Part shown: positions 1-7,594 of the stretch, in pieces
Position numbering within the stretch: position 1 is the stretch's first letter
Layout: each line of letters begins with the position of its first letter
NCBI RefSeq assembly: GCF_015356865.1
Contig: NZ_JAAFZA010000071.1
Coordinates: 1 to 43,573, forward strand
DNA: 43,573 nucleotides
Source: Catenulispora pinisilvae
GTDB lineage: Bacteria > Actinomycetota > Actinomycetes > Streptomycetales > Catenulisporaceae
Direction of reading: 5' to 3'
Notes under the pieces: generated by a model
Database searches by the model: none
The model's input: the letters and a program-made list of their open reading frames with translations, nothing else
What the model was told of the DNA's origin: nothing
Position numbers and translations under genes: made by a program

Positions 1-1
1 G

Positions 2-271
2 CCACCGCCCCCGCGTCCCCGGCCGCCGGCACCTCGTCCGGTGCCGCCGCCTCCGGTGCACCACATCGTGCCGTCGCCCAAGCTCCCGGTGAAGAAGCCT
101 GGGATCCCCCCGGCACAGGCGGCGCTGATCCCGGCCCGCCAGGACCAGGGCCCCGACTGGGGCCTGACCACACTCGTCGCCCTGATGGTCCCGGCGACCA
201 TCGCGGCGGCCGCCGCGGCCGGCGGGGCCGCCGGCGGACCAACCGGCCCGGCCACAGGAGGCAAGCCATGA
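2..271 (+). CDS. 3' end of a proline-rich protein, function unknown
   Basis: The reading frame is already open at the left edge, so this is the C-terminal part (about 89 codons) of a longer gene. The visible part is very proline-rich for about 40 residues, then has a short hydrophobic Ala/Gly-rich stretch (LVALMVPATIAAAAAAGG) that could be one membrane segment, and ends in a Gly/Pro-rich tail. Its TGA overlaps the ATG of the next gene (ATGA), so the two are probably translationally coupled. No family is recognisable. An ATG at 41 exists, but proline-rich coding continues upstream of it. Confidence 0.5.
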   Translation, partial: PPPPRPRPPAPRPVPPPPVHHIVPSPKLPVKKPGIPPAQAALIPARQDQGPDWGLTTLVALMVPATIAAAAAAGGAAGGPTGPATGGKP

Positions 272-1032
272 TGGTGTTCTGGGCGATACTCGCGCTCGTC
301 GTCGGGGTGATCGTCGCGGTCGGACTGGCCAGGATGCTCGGCCGTTCCGAGCGCGCGGTGTCTGGCTCGCACAACCCGCAGGCCCTGTCGGTGGTCGGCA
401 GTGCCCTGCTTTCCTCGTTCATCCTGGTGACCGCGTTCCTGATCGCCAGCACCTGGTCCACATACAACACCGACCGTCAGCACACGTATGACGAGGCCCG
501 GTCTGTGACCACCGCGTACTGGCTGGCCGGCAAGCTCCAGCCCGCCGACCGGGACCGGGTGCGCGCCGGGCTGACCATGTACGCCGACCAGGTGATCGCC
601 GACGACTGGCCGGCGATGGGCCGGCATCAGACCTCGGACACGGCCGCCGCCACGCTGGACGCCCTGCGGGTCGAGGTCGGCGCCGTCAAGCCGGCCACCG
701 CGGCCGACGAGCAGGACCGGGCCGACGTCTCCGCCGCCCTGGACGACCTCTACTCCAAGCGGCTGATCCGGGCCGCGGACGTCAACTACTCGATGCCCTC
801 GCTGCTCTACCTGGCGCTGGTGATCGCCGCCGTGCTGCTGGTCGCCTACCCGCCGCTGGTCGGACTGACCGCCAACCTTCGCAACACGGTCGTGCTGTCC
901 GGTCTCGGCGCCATGGTCGGCTTGGGAATCCTCATCGTGATCGGGCTCTCCCATCCCTACTCCGAGCCGTTGAGTATCGCCCCGACAGCCTTCCGACACG
1001 CACTGCAACAGTTCACGCAGATCAACGGATGA
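268..1032 (+). CDS. DUF4239-family membrane protein
   Basis: A 254-residue protein with an N-terminal membrane segment (about residues 3-23), a second hydrophobic segment (about 45-63), a soluble helical region with acidic and Arg-rich stretches (about 65-175), then two C-terminal membrane segments (about 178-200 and 208-228). The ending HPYSEPLSIAPTAF is typical of the DUF4239 (bestrophin-like) family, whose function is not established. The start is the first of two consecutive ATG codons and overlaps the stop of the upstream gene. Tandem M-M makes a start at 271 equally possible. Confidence 0.75.
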   Translation: MMVFWAILALVVGVIVAVGLARMLGRSERAVSGSHNPQALSVVGSALLSSFILVTAFLIASTWSTYNTDRQHTYDEARSVTTAYWLAGKLQPADRDRVRAGLTMYADQVIADDWPAMGRHQTSDTAAATLDALRVEVGAVKPATAADEQDRADVSAALDDLYSKRLIRAADVNYSMPSLLYLALVIAAVLLVAYPPLVGLTANLRNTVVLSGLGAMVGLGILIVIGLSHPYSEPLSIAPTAFRHALQQFTQING

Positions 1033-1143
1033 CGCCAGTAGCATCCGTTACCGAGTCGTTGTCAATTAACCCGTGATCGGAAACGCGCCGGGCGACTAGA
1101 TTTCGGCGCAGTTTCCCTACGTAAACGGGAGGGGTCTCGTCTC

Positions 1144-1533
1144 ATGTCAGAGAGCGAGCAGAGTACTAGAGGGCCGGTGGTGACGCCGGCCCGCCTCATC
1201 GCGGCGGTCTGCGTCATCGTGCCCTTCATCGCCGTGTTGGGGGTGCCGATTTTCGATAAGGACAAGCCGGAGGTGGCGGGCTTCCCGTTCTTCTTCTGGT
1301 GGCAGCTGCTCTGGGTCGCGGTGACGGCCGCGCTCATGGGGCTGGCGTACTACGTCGTGCGGCGCGAGGAGTTGGCGCGCCGGCCGGTCGCGGTCGGGGG
1401 GACAGTCGTAGCGGCTGCCCCGAAGGCGGACGGCGGCGACGGCGCCGCCTCTTCCGAGACGGACGGTACCGACGGTACCGACGGCACCAACGGCACCGAA
1501 GGTGACACCGCCGAGGAAGGGGACGCGGAATGA
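1144..1533 (+). CDS. DUF3311 small membrane subunit next to a sodium:solute symporter
   Basis: A 129-residue protein with two membrane helices (about residues 14-36 and 48-70) in the DUF3311 pattern; the PFFFWWQLLWV motif is characteristic. DUF3311 genes commonly precede MctP-type symporter genes and are presumed accessory subunits. Here the stop overlaps the ATG of the symporter gene (ATGA), which supports coupled expression and a shared function. The C-terminal tail is a low-complexity acidic region with the repeat TDG/TNG followed by Glu/Asp residues. The start has an AGGGGT-type ribosome-binding sequence a few bases upstream. Confidence 0.8.
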   Translation: MSESEQSTRGPVVTPARLIAAVCVIVPFIAVLGVPIFDKDKPEVAGFPFFFWWQLLWVAVTAALMGLAYYVVRREELARRPVAVGGTVVAAAPKADGGDGAASSETDGTDGTDGTNGTEGDTAEEGDAE

Positions 1534-3236
1534 CCCGCCCGCTGAGCGCATCGAGCGTCCCGACCCCGAACGTCGGCTCGCACGGCATCAACCAGACCGA
1601 GCTGTTCGTCGTCATCTTCTTCTTCCTGGTGGTCTCGGTACTCGGCTTCCTGGCCGCGCGCTGGCGCAAGGCGCGCGACGCCAACCACCTGGAGGAATGG
1701 GGCCTGGGCGGCCGCAGCTTCGGCGGCTGGATCACCTGGTTCCTGCTCGGCGGCGACCTCTACACCGCCTACACCTTCGTCGCGGTCCCGGCCGCACTGA
1801 CCGCCGGCGCCTTCGGCTTCTTCGCGGTGCCCTACACGATCATCGTGTGGCCGCTGGTCTTCCTGTTCCTGCCCCGGCTGTGGTCGGTCTCGCGCAAGCG
1901 CGGCTACGTCACCCCGGCCGACTTCGCCCGTGGCCGCTACGGCTCCAAGAGCCTGGGCCTGGGCGTGGCCATCGTCGGCGTGGTGGCGACGATGCCCTAC
2001 ATCGCGCTACAGCTGGTCGGCATCCAGGCCTGCCTGGACGTCATCGGCATCGGCGGCAAGGGCTCCTCGACCTTCGCCAAGGACCTGCCGCTGTTCATCG
2101 CCTTCGCAGTCCTGGCGGCTTTCACCTACACCTCGGGCCTGCGCGCCCCGGCGGTGATCGCGTTCGTCAAGGACTTCCTGATCTACCTGGTCATCATCGT
2201 CGCGGTCATCTACATCCCGACCCGGGTCGTCGGCGGCTGGCACGGGATCTTCCACCTGGCCTCCACCACCAAGGGCAAGACCAAGCCCGGATTCCTGTCC
2301 CTGAACGAGGCCAACGGCAAGGCCAACGCCTTCCCCTACGCGACCCTCGCGCTCGGCTCGGCGATGGCGTTGTTCATGTACCCGCACGCGCAGATCGGCG
2401 TGCTGTCCACCAAGAATCGCAACACGGTCCGCAAGAACCTGGCCGGCCTGTCGCTGTACTCGCTGGTCCTGGGCTTCATCGCACTGCTCGGCTACATGGC
2501 CCTGGCCGTCGGCTTCAACGGCACGCCCACCGGCCACCTCGGCGGCAACGCCCAGCGCGCGGTCCCGGCCCTGTTCGACGCGGTGTTCCCGTCCTGGTTC
2601 GCCGGCGTCGCCTTCGCGGCCGTGGCGATCGGCGCCCTGGTCCCGGCGGCGATCATGTCGATCGCGGCGGCGAACCTGTTCACCCGCAACATCTTCGTGG
2701 ACTTCATCAAGCCGGACGCCACCCCGAAGCAGCAGGCGCAGGTCTCCAAGACCGTCTCACTCCTGGTGAAATTCGGCGCCCTGATCTTCGTCCTGGGCCT
2801 GGACGCCACCAGCGCGATCAACTTCCAACTGCTCGGCGGCGTCCTGATCCTGCAAACCTTCCCAGCCATCGTCATCGGCCTGTTCAACCGCTGGTTCCAC
2901 CGCTGGGCCCTGGTCGCGGGCCTCTGGTCGGGCGTGATCTACGGCATCGTGGTCGCCTGGCAGCAGAAGAAGTTCGCCGCCGACGGCAAGACAGTCCTCC
3001 AGCAGCACTTCGGCAACCAGATCGCGAAGGTCCCGGGCACGCACCTGTACTCGTACATCGCGATCACGGCGCTGGTCCTGAACCTAGTCGTCGCAGTGGC
3101 GCTGACCCTGGTGTTCCGGGCACTGAAGGTGGCCGACGGCGTCGACGAGACGCAGGCCGGCGACTACACCGCCGACGAAGGCGACGCCGACCTGCCGGAC
3201 CTGATCGAGGCCGAGCCGGCGCTCGCGGAGATCTAG
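1530..3236 (+). CDS. mctP: Sodium:solute symporter, MctP-like monocarboxylate uptake permease
   Basis: A 568-residue polytopic protein of the sodium:solute symporter family with about 13 hydrophobic segments. The early WGLGGRSFGGW and WFLLGGDLYTAYTFVAVP motifs are typical of MctP/ActP-type carriers, which take up lactate, pyruvate, acetate or propionate by cation symport. The preceding DUF3311 gene supports the MctP subgroup. The C-terminus is a short acidic cytoplasmic tail. A strong bidirectional terminator hairpin follows at 3299-3332. Exact substrate is inferred, not shown; a short-chain acid carrier fits a window rich in acyl-CoA catabolism. Confidence 0.85.
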   Translation: MTRPLSASSVPTPNVGSHGINQTELFVVIFFFLVVSVLGFLAARWRKARDANHLEEWGLGGRSFGGWITWFLLGGDLYTAYTFVAVPAALTAGAFGFFAVPYTIIVWPLVFLFLPRLWSVSRKRGYVTPADFARGRYGSKSLGLGVAIVGVVATMPYIALQLVGIQACLDVIGIGGKGSSTFAKDLPLFIAFAVLAAFTYTSGLRAPAVIAFVKDFLIYLVIIVAVIYIPTRVVGGWHGIFHLASTTKGKTKPGFLSLNEANGKANAFPYATLALGSAMALFMYPHAQIGVLSTKNRNTVRKNLAGLSLYSLVLGFIALLGYMALAVGFNGTPTGHLGGNAQRAVPALFDAVFPSWFAGVAFAAVAIGALVPAAIMSIAAANLFTRNIFVDFIKPDATPKQQAQVSKTVSLLVKFGALIFVLGLDATSAINFQLLGGVLILQTFPAIVIGLFNRWFHRWALVAGLWSGVIYGIVVAWQQKKFAADGKTVLQQHFGNQIAKVPGTHLYSYIAITALVLNLVVAVALTLVFRALKVADGVDETQAGDYTADEGDADLPDLIEAEPALAEI

Positions 3237-3298
3237 AGCCGATTTGGCCCCAGTGGTTGATCCAGCATTTGATCCAGCGTTAAGGCTGGAGCTAAAGA

Positions 3299-3332
3299 CA
3301 AGGCCCCGATCCCTTATGGGCTCGGGGCCTTG
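3299..3332. terminator. Bidirectional terminator between mctP and the convergent acyl-CoA dehydrogenase gene
   Basis: A perfect 11-bp stem (CAAGGCCCCGA / TCGGGGCCTTG) with a 12-base loop lies between the two convergent genes. It is followed on the plus strand by a short T-containing stretch, so it can end transcription from both sides. Confidence 0.8.
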
Positions 3333-3340
3333 CTTGTTCC

Positions 3341-3392
3341 GCAACAGGCAGCGGCAACGCGCAACGGGCAGCGGCAACGCGCAACGGGCACC
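3341..3392. repeat. 20-bp direct repeat after the terminator
   Basis: Two and a half copies of a 20-bp unit (GCAACGGGCAGCGGCAACGC) stand head to tail at 3341-3360, 3361-3380 and 3381-3392, just downstream of the stop codon of the leftward acyl-CoA dehydrogenase gene. The first two copies differ at one base. No function is evident. Confidence 0.7.
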
Positions 3393-3393
3393 G

Positions 3394-4806
3394 TCAGGCG
3401 GCGAGGCCGACCGCGTGCGCATACCGCCGACGGTGCCACGCGGGGGTGCCGAAGAGCTGCGAGGTGGCGTGCGCACGCTTGAAGTAGAGATGGATCGGGT
3501 GCTCCCACGTGATGCCGATGCCGCCGTGCAGCTGGATCGCCTCACCGGCGATGACGGAGAAGGCCTCGGAGCAGTAGGCCTTGGCACGTGACGCGGCGAC
3601 GGTGAGTTCCTGCCCTGATACAGCTGCGAACGCGGCGGCGTAGGAGGCGGAGCGTGCCGACTCCAGAAGGGTGAACATGTCGGCGAGGCGATGCTTGACC
3701 GCTTGAAAGGAACCGATGGGGCGGCCGAACTGCACACGCTGCTTCGCATAGGCAAGGGTCAGGTCGAAGGCACGCTGGGCCGCCCCCACTTGCTCGGCGG
3801 AGATGGCGACGCAGGCCAGGTCGAGGATCCGGTCGAGGGGAGCGTCGGCACTGAGCAAGGTCGCGGGGGAGCGGCGGAATTCGACGCGCGCCTGCGGTCG
3901 ACCCGGGTCGACAGTCTCGATCGACCGCAGCACGGCATCTGAGGCGGCGACCGCAAACAAACCGACACCCGGCGCTGGTTGGGACCCGCGCGCCAGGCTT
4001 CGGCGTGCCTCCTGCGCTAGACCCCGGGGTGCCTCTTGCGGCAGATCCGGGCGTGCTTCCCGCGCCAGGCCCGGAGGTGCCTCTTGCGGCAGATCCGGGC
4101 GTGCTTCCTGCGTCAGGCCCGGAGGTGTCGCTTGTGCCAGGTCCGGGCGTGCTTCGTGGGTTAGACCCGGGCGTGCCGCTTGTGCCAGGCCCGGGCGTGC
4201 TTCGTGGGTTAGACCCGGGCGTGCCGCTTGTGCCAGGTCCGGGCGTGCTTCGTGGGTTAGACCCGGGCGTGCCGCTTGTGCCAGGCCCGGGCGTGCTTCC
4301 TGCGTCAGGCCCGGAGGTGCCGCTTGTGCCAGGCCCGGGCGTGCCTCCTGCATCAGTCCACTGCGATCCGCTATCAGCGCCGGCACCACCAACAAGTCTG
4401 CCTCGCCGCCATCCAGCACATGCTCATCCACGCCAGTCAGCCGCCAGCCGCCACCTTCGCTACTAGCCTCGACAGCCCCGCCCCATCCCACCGTCGCCCG
4501 CGTCTCACCCGCTGCGATCCCCGGCAGCAAATCCCCCTTAGCCCGCACCGAATCCCCCGCCAGAATCGCCTGCGCAGCCAACGTCGTGCTCAGAAACCCG
4601 GGCGCCGCCAAAGCCGCCCCAAGCTCCTCCAACACCACATGCGTCTCCAACACCGAGAACCCGGCACCGCCGAATTCCTCGGGAACCGCAAGCCCAAGCG
4701 CTCCGACCTGCTCGGCGAGCAGCCGCCACACATCGCCACCGGCGGCCCGCTCCAGCAGCGTCCGCACCGTCCGCCGGAGTTCTTCCTGTTCGGGGTCGAA
4801 GCGCAT
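3394..4806 (-). CDS. Acyl-CoA dehydrogenase with a large octapeptide-repeat insertion
   Basis: A 470-residue acyl-CoA dehydrogenase family protein; without its insert it would be about 342 residues, close to the short FadE32/FadE33-type dehydrogenases of steroid side-chain and ring catabolism. The N-terminal helical domain (LAVPEEFGGAGFSVLETHVVLEE region, residues 1-100), the beta domain (about 101-149 plus 278-305) and the C-terminal helical domain (about 320-470, with YAKQRVQFGRPIGSFQAVKH and QLHGGIG motifs) are all present. Residues 150-277 are 16 copies of an eight-residue unit (consensus G-L-x-Q/H-E-A-R-P) placed in the beta domain between LLVVPALIADRS and GVGLFAVAAS, where the family has only a short loop. 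Reading frame is kept throughout, so the gene is probably expressed. It lies convergent to mctP and about 6.5 kb from the fadE31 operon; no KstR2-type operator was seen upstream. Confidence 0.8.
   Translation of the reverse strand: MRFDPEQEELRRTVRTLLERAAGGDVWRLLAEQVGALGLAVPEEFGGAGFSVLETHVVLEELGAALAAPGFLSTTLAAQAILAGDSVRAKGDLLPGIAAGETRATVGWGGAVEASSEGGGWRLTGVDEHVLDGGEADLLVVPALIADRSGLMQEARPGLAQAAPPGLTQEARPGLAQAARPGLTHEARPDLAQAARPGLTHEARPGLAQAARPGLTHEARPDLAQATPPGLTQEARPDLPQEAPPGLAREARPDLPQEAPRGLAQEARRSLARGSQPAPGVGLFAVAASDAVLRSIETVDPGRPQARVEFRRSPATLLSADAPLDRILDLACVAISAEQVGAAQRAFDLTLAYAKQRVQFGRPIGSFQAVKHRLADMFTLLESARSASYAAAFAAVSGQELTVAASRAKAYCSEAFSVIAGEAIQLHGGIGITWEHPIHLYFKRAHATSQLFGTPAWHRRRYAHAVGLAA
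3976..4359 (-). repeat. 24/48-bp tandem repeat coding for 16 octapeptides
   Basis: The array encodes residues 150-277 of the acyl-CoA dehydrogenase. The basic period is 24 bp (8 codons). A higher-order 48-bp unit is nearly identical at 4153-4200, 4201-4248 and 4249-4296 (one C/T difference in the middle copy), which points to recent duplication by slippage or unequal recombination. Outer copies are more diverged. Confidence 0.95.
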
Positions 4807-5075
4807 GGCGCGGACCGTAGCCGCCTTCGCGGCAACTCGCCAGAGCGATCTAGGGGCGGTCGGGGCGGGGAGTTTTCGAGTCGGGGAGTTTCGAACCGAA
4901 CTGCGGTTCGGCTGTGGCCTTAGAAGCTGTTTACGGCCTTCGGTATTAGTTGTGCCGGTTCGGGGTTCGGGTCGGCGAGTCTGTGTGTCGGCTGCCAGTT
5001 CCCGCGTTCACGACCCCGCCGCACCTCAGGCCTCTTCGACTCCGGTGGGTCGGAGCAAGGGCAAAAAGTCAAGGT

Positions 5076-5119
5076 CAAGAGCCCTGGTGAAGGGCCGGCG
5101 CCTCCGGCGGGGGCTCTTG
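5076..5119. repeat. GC-rich nested hairpin element
   Basis: The outer arms CAAGAGCCC (5076-5084) and GGGCTCTTG (5111-5119) pair perfectly, and the interior holds a second palindrome, GCCGG-CGCCT-CCGGC (5094-5108). The element sits in non-coding sequence away from any gene end, which fits a REP-like intergenic repeat better than a terminator. Confidence 0.6.
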
Positions 5120-5195
5120 GCTCCCTCGGGGAACTGGCGCTGCTCCATAGGGTGGTCCGGCTAGGGCCCTGCGGCGGCGGTCCCTGAGGCGGCTA

Positions 5196-5372
5196 CGGTT
5201 CGTTCCCCTCGCTCGCGTCGTCAGCCCGATGGGTACAGCGCCGAACCCCGGGAGTAAAGTCCGCGCCCTTACGGTAAGCGGGCAGGTGGCGGCTGCGTAC
5301 AGCGCGAACTTGACTCCCGAGAACCGGCACTGTAGGCAAAGCCCTGCCGACGCGACCGAGGGGAACGAACCG
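5196..5372. repeat. 177-bp imperfect palindrome, possible MITE-like element
   Basis: The outer arms match over about 26 bases with 2 mismatches (CGGTTCGTTCCCCTCG at the left end; its reverse complement at the right end). Pairing continues inward through CGGGAGTnAAGT segments, giving arms of about 65 bp round a roughly 45-bp centre. There is no open reading frame for a transposase inside. No flanking target-site duplication is clear. Confidence 0.6.
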
Positions 5373-5649
5373 AAAACCGGCCGGAGAAGTACAAAACTGG
5401 TGGTGCGGGGCCGTCGGCTCGGTGAGTTCGGCTGCCGGTCCAGGTGCTGGTAACGCAGCAGTCGCGCGGGCGCGGATTTTGGGCTGGCGGGTGCGGACCG
5501 GCCCGGCTGCCGATATGAATACCGACGGCCAGCGGATTGGCATCGCCCCCAAGTCTGATCGAGTGCGCGTGGGTTGGAGGCTGCTTAGCGGGTGTCGAGC
5601 AAGCCCGGTGGATGCTGCCGGTGTCAAAGCGACCGGAGGGTTCCATTCG

Positions 5650-5867
5650 GCAGCGGCGCGCTCGGCGTTGAGCACCAGGTTGCATATTTCCTCGCGTGCG
5701 ACCGCGTTGACGGCGCGCGGATCGGAGTCGGCAGATAGGTACTTCTGCACCAAGGCTTCGAAGACGACGCGAACGACGATGAATTCGGCAAGGGCGAACT
5801 GCCTCGCCTCGATTCGCGTCTCTACGGTTGCCAGTTGACGGCGGCCTTCGACCGGGTCGTGGATCAA
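5650..5867 (-). pseudogene. Possible gene remnant, no family recognised
   Basis: From a TTG at 5867 the minus strand encodes about 70 residues with normal high-GC third positions and an amphipathic, protein-like composition (for example ALAEFIVVRVVFEALVQKYL and REEICNLVLNAERAA). After that the frame becomes low-complexity and Arg/Pro-rich and runs on through the 177-bp palindrome to 5193. There is no ribosome-binding site before the TTG. This looks like the surviving part of a decayed gene; it could also be a chance open frame. Confidence 0.2.
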
Positions 5868-6149
5868 TGTCGACAGGCCATGCTCCGACTGCCGACGCGG
5901 GCTGTCGGTTCTTGGCCTTGATCACTTGTCGCCGACCGGAGATTGTCAGGAGTCTGGCTCGCATCTGGGCTTCATTGTTGCCTGCGTCGCAAGGGGTGGC
6001 AGGCCGTCTCGGCCGTGTGCAGCGGTCTCGCGTCTGGGCGGCGAAGCCGGCTTCGCCGTAGGGGGCTTTGATGAAGGGCGGGCTGGTATTCGGGGTGATG
6101 TCGAACACGGCAGACAGGTGCAGCGGGTCGTCGTTGTGCGTGACTTCCT

Positions 6150-6743
6150 CTACGCCTGCTGCCCCGACTTCAGTTGTGAGCGCAGCGTCTCGACCGGGAC
6201 GGCCGGCAGCCCGTCGATGCTCGTCGTGTTCTTCCGCGCCACGTAATCCACGTGGAACTCCTCGTCGCGTCGTCCGAAGTACTCCGCGAGCAGCCGTCGG
6301 TCGCCCTTGTACTCCATGAACGGTACGGCGTAGCCGCATGAGTCGCTGATCCGTGTTGCCCGCACCAGGACGATCGCGCGGGCGCCGGGGTCGGCGGCGG
6401 CTGGGAACAGGGCGATGTGGTCGTCCCAGCGTGGGTCGTCGTGCCATAGGACCTCGCCGGTGCCGTGGACGCGGACGATGTTCGGTGGCCCCTCGAATGC
6501 CACCCACATCAGGGTGATGCGGCCGTTTTCGCGGAGGTGGGCCAGGCTTTCGGCGCCGCTGCCGGTCAGGTCCAGGTACGCCAGTCGGTCCGGGCCGAGG
6601 ACGGCCAGGGAGCCGAGGGTGCCCTTGGGCGAGAGGTTGACGTGTCCGTCGGCGGCCAGCGGGGCGGTCGCGACGAAGAACAGGGGCTGCGCCTCGATGA
6701 ACTTGCGCAGTTTGGCGTCGATGACCTCGTGCACGTTAGCCAT
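6150..6743 (-). CDS. Pyridoxamine 5'-phosphate oxidase-family flavin/heme-binding protein
   Basis: A 197-residue protein with the split-barrel fold of the pyridoxamine-phosphate oxidase family. It shows the common start KLRKFIEAQPLFFVATAP, then GHVNLSPKGTLGSLAVLGPDRLAYLDLTGSG and RITLMWVAFEGPPNIVRVHGTG. Members of this subgroup bind FMN, F420 or heme and their substrates are mostly unknown, so a role in vitamin B6 metabolism should not be assumed. The ATG at 6743 begins at the conserved MANVHEVI; an upstream in-frame start at 6779 would add 12 poorly conserved residues. It lies 57 bases downstream of the PadR gene on the same strand. Confidence 0.8.
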   Translation of the reverse strand: MANVHEVIDAKLRKFIEAQPLFFVATAPLAADGHVNLSPKGTLGSLAVLGPDRLAYLDLTGSGAESLAHLRENGRITLMWVAFEGPPNIVRVHGTGEVLWHDDPRWDDHIALFPAAADPGARAIVLVRATRISDSCGYAVPFMEYKGDRRLLAEYFGRRDEEFHVDYVARKNTTSIDGLPAVPVETLRSQLKSGQQA

Positions 6744-6800
6744 GCTCCGAGTGTCCACCCGTGCCCGTATTCTGGGCAATATCGTTTCGAATAGTGGACG

Positions 6801-7484
6801 TTATTCAGTGCTTGGCACTCCCGGCAGTCGCGGTGCCAGCGAAGGCGAATCCGGCGGCAACGGTACGGGCTCGGTGGCTCGCCCCGAAGCCGCCAACTCG
6901 TCCAGATCGCCCAGCATCTGCTCGGCGAGGTCTCGTTCCGCCGCGTGGTACCGCTCGGCCCACTTCAGCGCGATCTCCGGGTACGCCCAAGCCGTCTCGT
7001 CGTGGGCGGCCTCGGCGTCCACCGCGGCCTCGGCCCGCCGCCGCTCGGAGTTGTCCCGGTGCTCGGTCACGATCTCGCGCAGCCGCTCCGGCTCGGTCAG
7101 GTGTCCCAGCCAGACCCGCAGGAGCACCCCGTGCTTCAGCACCGGTACCTCCACCGGCGCCGTCCGGGACCAGTTCCGCACCGCCTCGCGCCCGGTGTCG
7201 GTGATCGCGTACACGCGCTTGCCGCGCACCTCGTCCTGCATCACGGTCCGCGACGTCACGTACCCGTGCTTCTCCAGTCGCTTGAGCTCGCTGTAGATCT
7301 GGCTGAATGACGGCGACCAGTAGAACAGTTTCAGCGACCAGTCGGCCCACTTCTTGATGTCGTAGCCGGACAGCTCCTGCTCGAACGACAGCATGCCGAG
7401 CACCGCCCAGCTGGTCGCCGGCAGCCGCGGGTCGTCGGCGCCGGTCTCGGCGTCCACCGGTTCGTCCTGTGCTTGAGGGGCCAT
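6801..7484 (-). CDS. PadR-family transcriptional regulator
   Basis: A 227-residue regulator with an N-terminal PadR winged helix (about residues 17-95: SWAVLGMLSFEQELSGYDIKK, then FSQIYSELKRLEKHGYV and GKRVYAITDTGREA) and a C-terminal PadR helical dimerisation domain (about 115-205). The tail is Pro/Ser-rich. It is divergent from the LLM oxidoreductase-esterase pair, and an imperfect 19-bp palindrome sits between them, so it is a natural candidate regulator of that pair. A GTG at 7523 would add 13 residues; neither start has a strong ribosome-binding site. Confidence 0.85.
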   Translation of the reverse strand: MAPQAQDEPVDAETGADDPRLPATSWAVLGMLSFEQELSGYDIKKWADWSLKLFYWSPSFSQIYSELKRLEKHGYVTSRTVMQDEVRGKRVYAITDTGREAVRNWSRTAPVEVPVLKHGVLLRVWLGHLTEPERLREIVTEHRDNSERRRAEAAVDAEAAHDETAWAYPEIALKWAERYHAAERDLAEQMLGDLDELAASGRATEPVPLPPDSPSLAPRLPGVPSTE

Positions 7485-7557
7485 CTCAGCAACAGTAGTG
7501 GAGGCCGCGGCGGGCCTTGACACCTCGCACCGCCTGAGATTCCATGCGCCACGCAGT

Positions 7558-7576
7558 GTGTTTCTAATAGGAATAC
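7558..7576. promoter_or_regulatory. 19-bp operator-like palindrome between the PadR and LLM genes
   Basis: Read on the minus strand it is GTATTCCTATTAGAAACAC, an imperfect palindrome (GTrTTyCTA-n-TAGrAAyAC). The same sequence with 17 of 19 matches occurs at 34549-34567 before an SDR gene. It lies 18 bases upstream of the LLM start codon, in the promoter position for that gene. Confidence 0.6.
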
Positions 7577-7594
7577 AAACCGCGGGAGGCGCCC

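Larger units (their letters stand above)
4807..6149. other. 1.34-kb gene-poor region with palindromic elements
   Basis: No convincing intact gene lies here. The open frames on either strand have uneven codon use and no recognisable domain. The stretch holds a GC-rich hairpin (5076-5119), a 177-bp imperfect palindrome (5196-5372) and a possible gene remnant on the minus strand (5650-5867). The promoter of the leftward acyl-CoA dehydrogenase should be in its first part. Confidence 0.6.

Noticed and set aside
1502-3283. 593-codon plus-strand open frame overlapping mctP
   Set aside because: Arg/Pro/Gly-rich shadow of the symporter gene in another frame; no domain.
3803-5164. 453-codon plus-strand open frame opposite the repeat-bearing acyl-CoA dehydrogenase
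   Set aside because: It is antisense to a conserved enzyme; its repeats mirror the coding repeats and the rest has no protein-like pattern.
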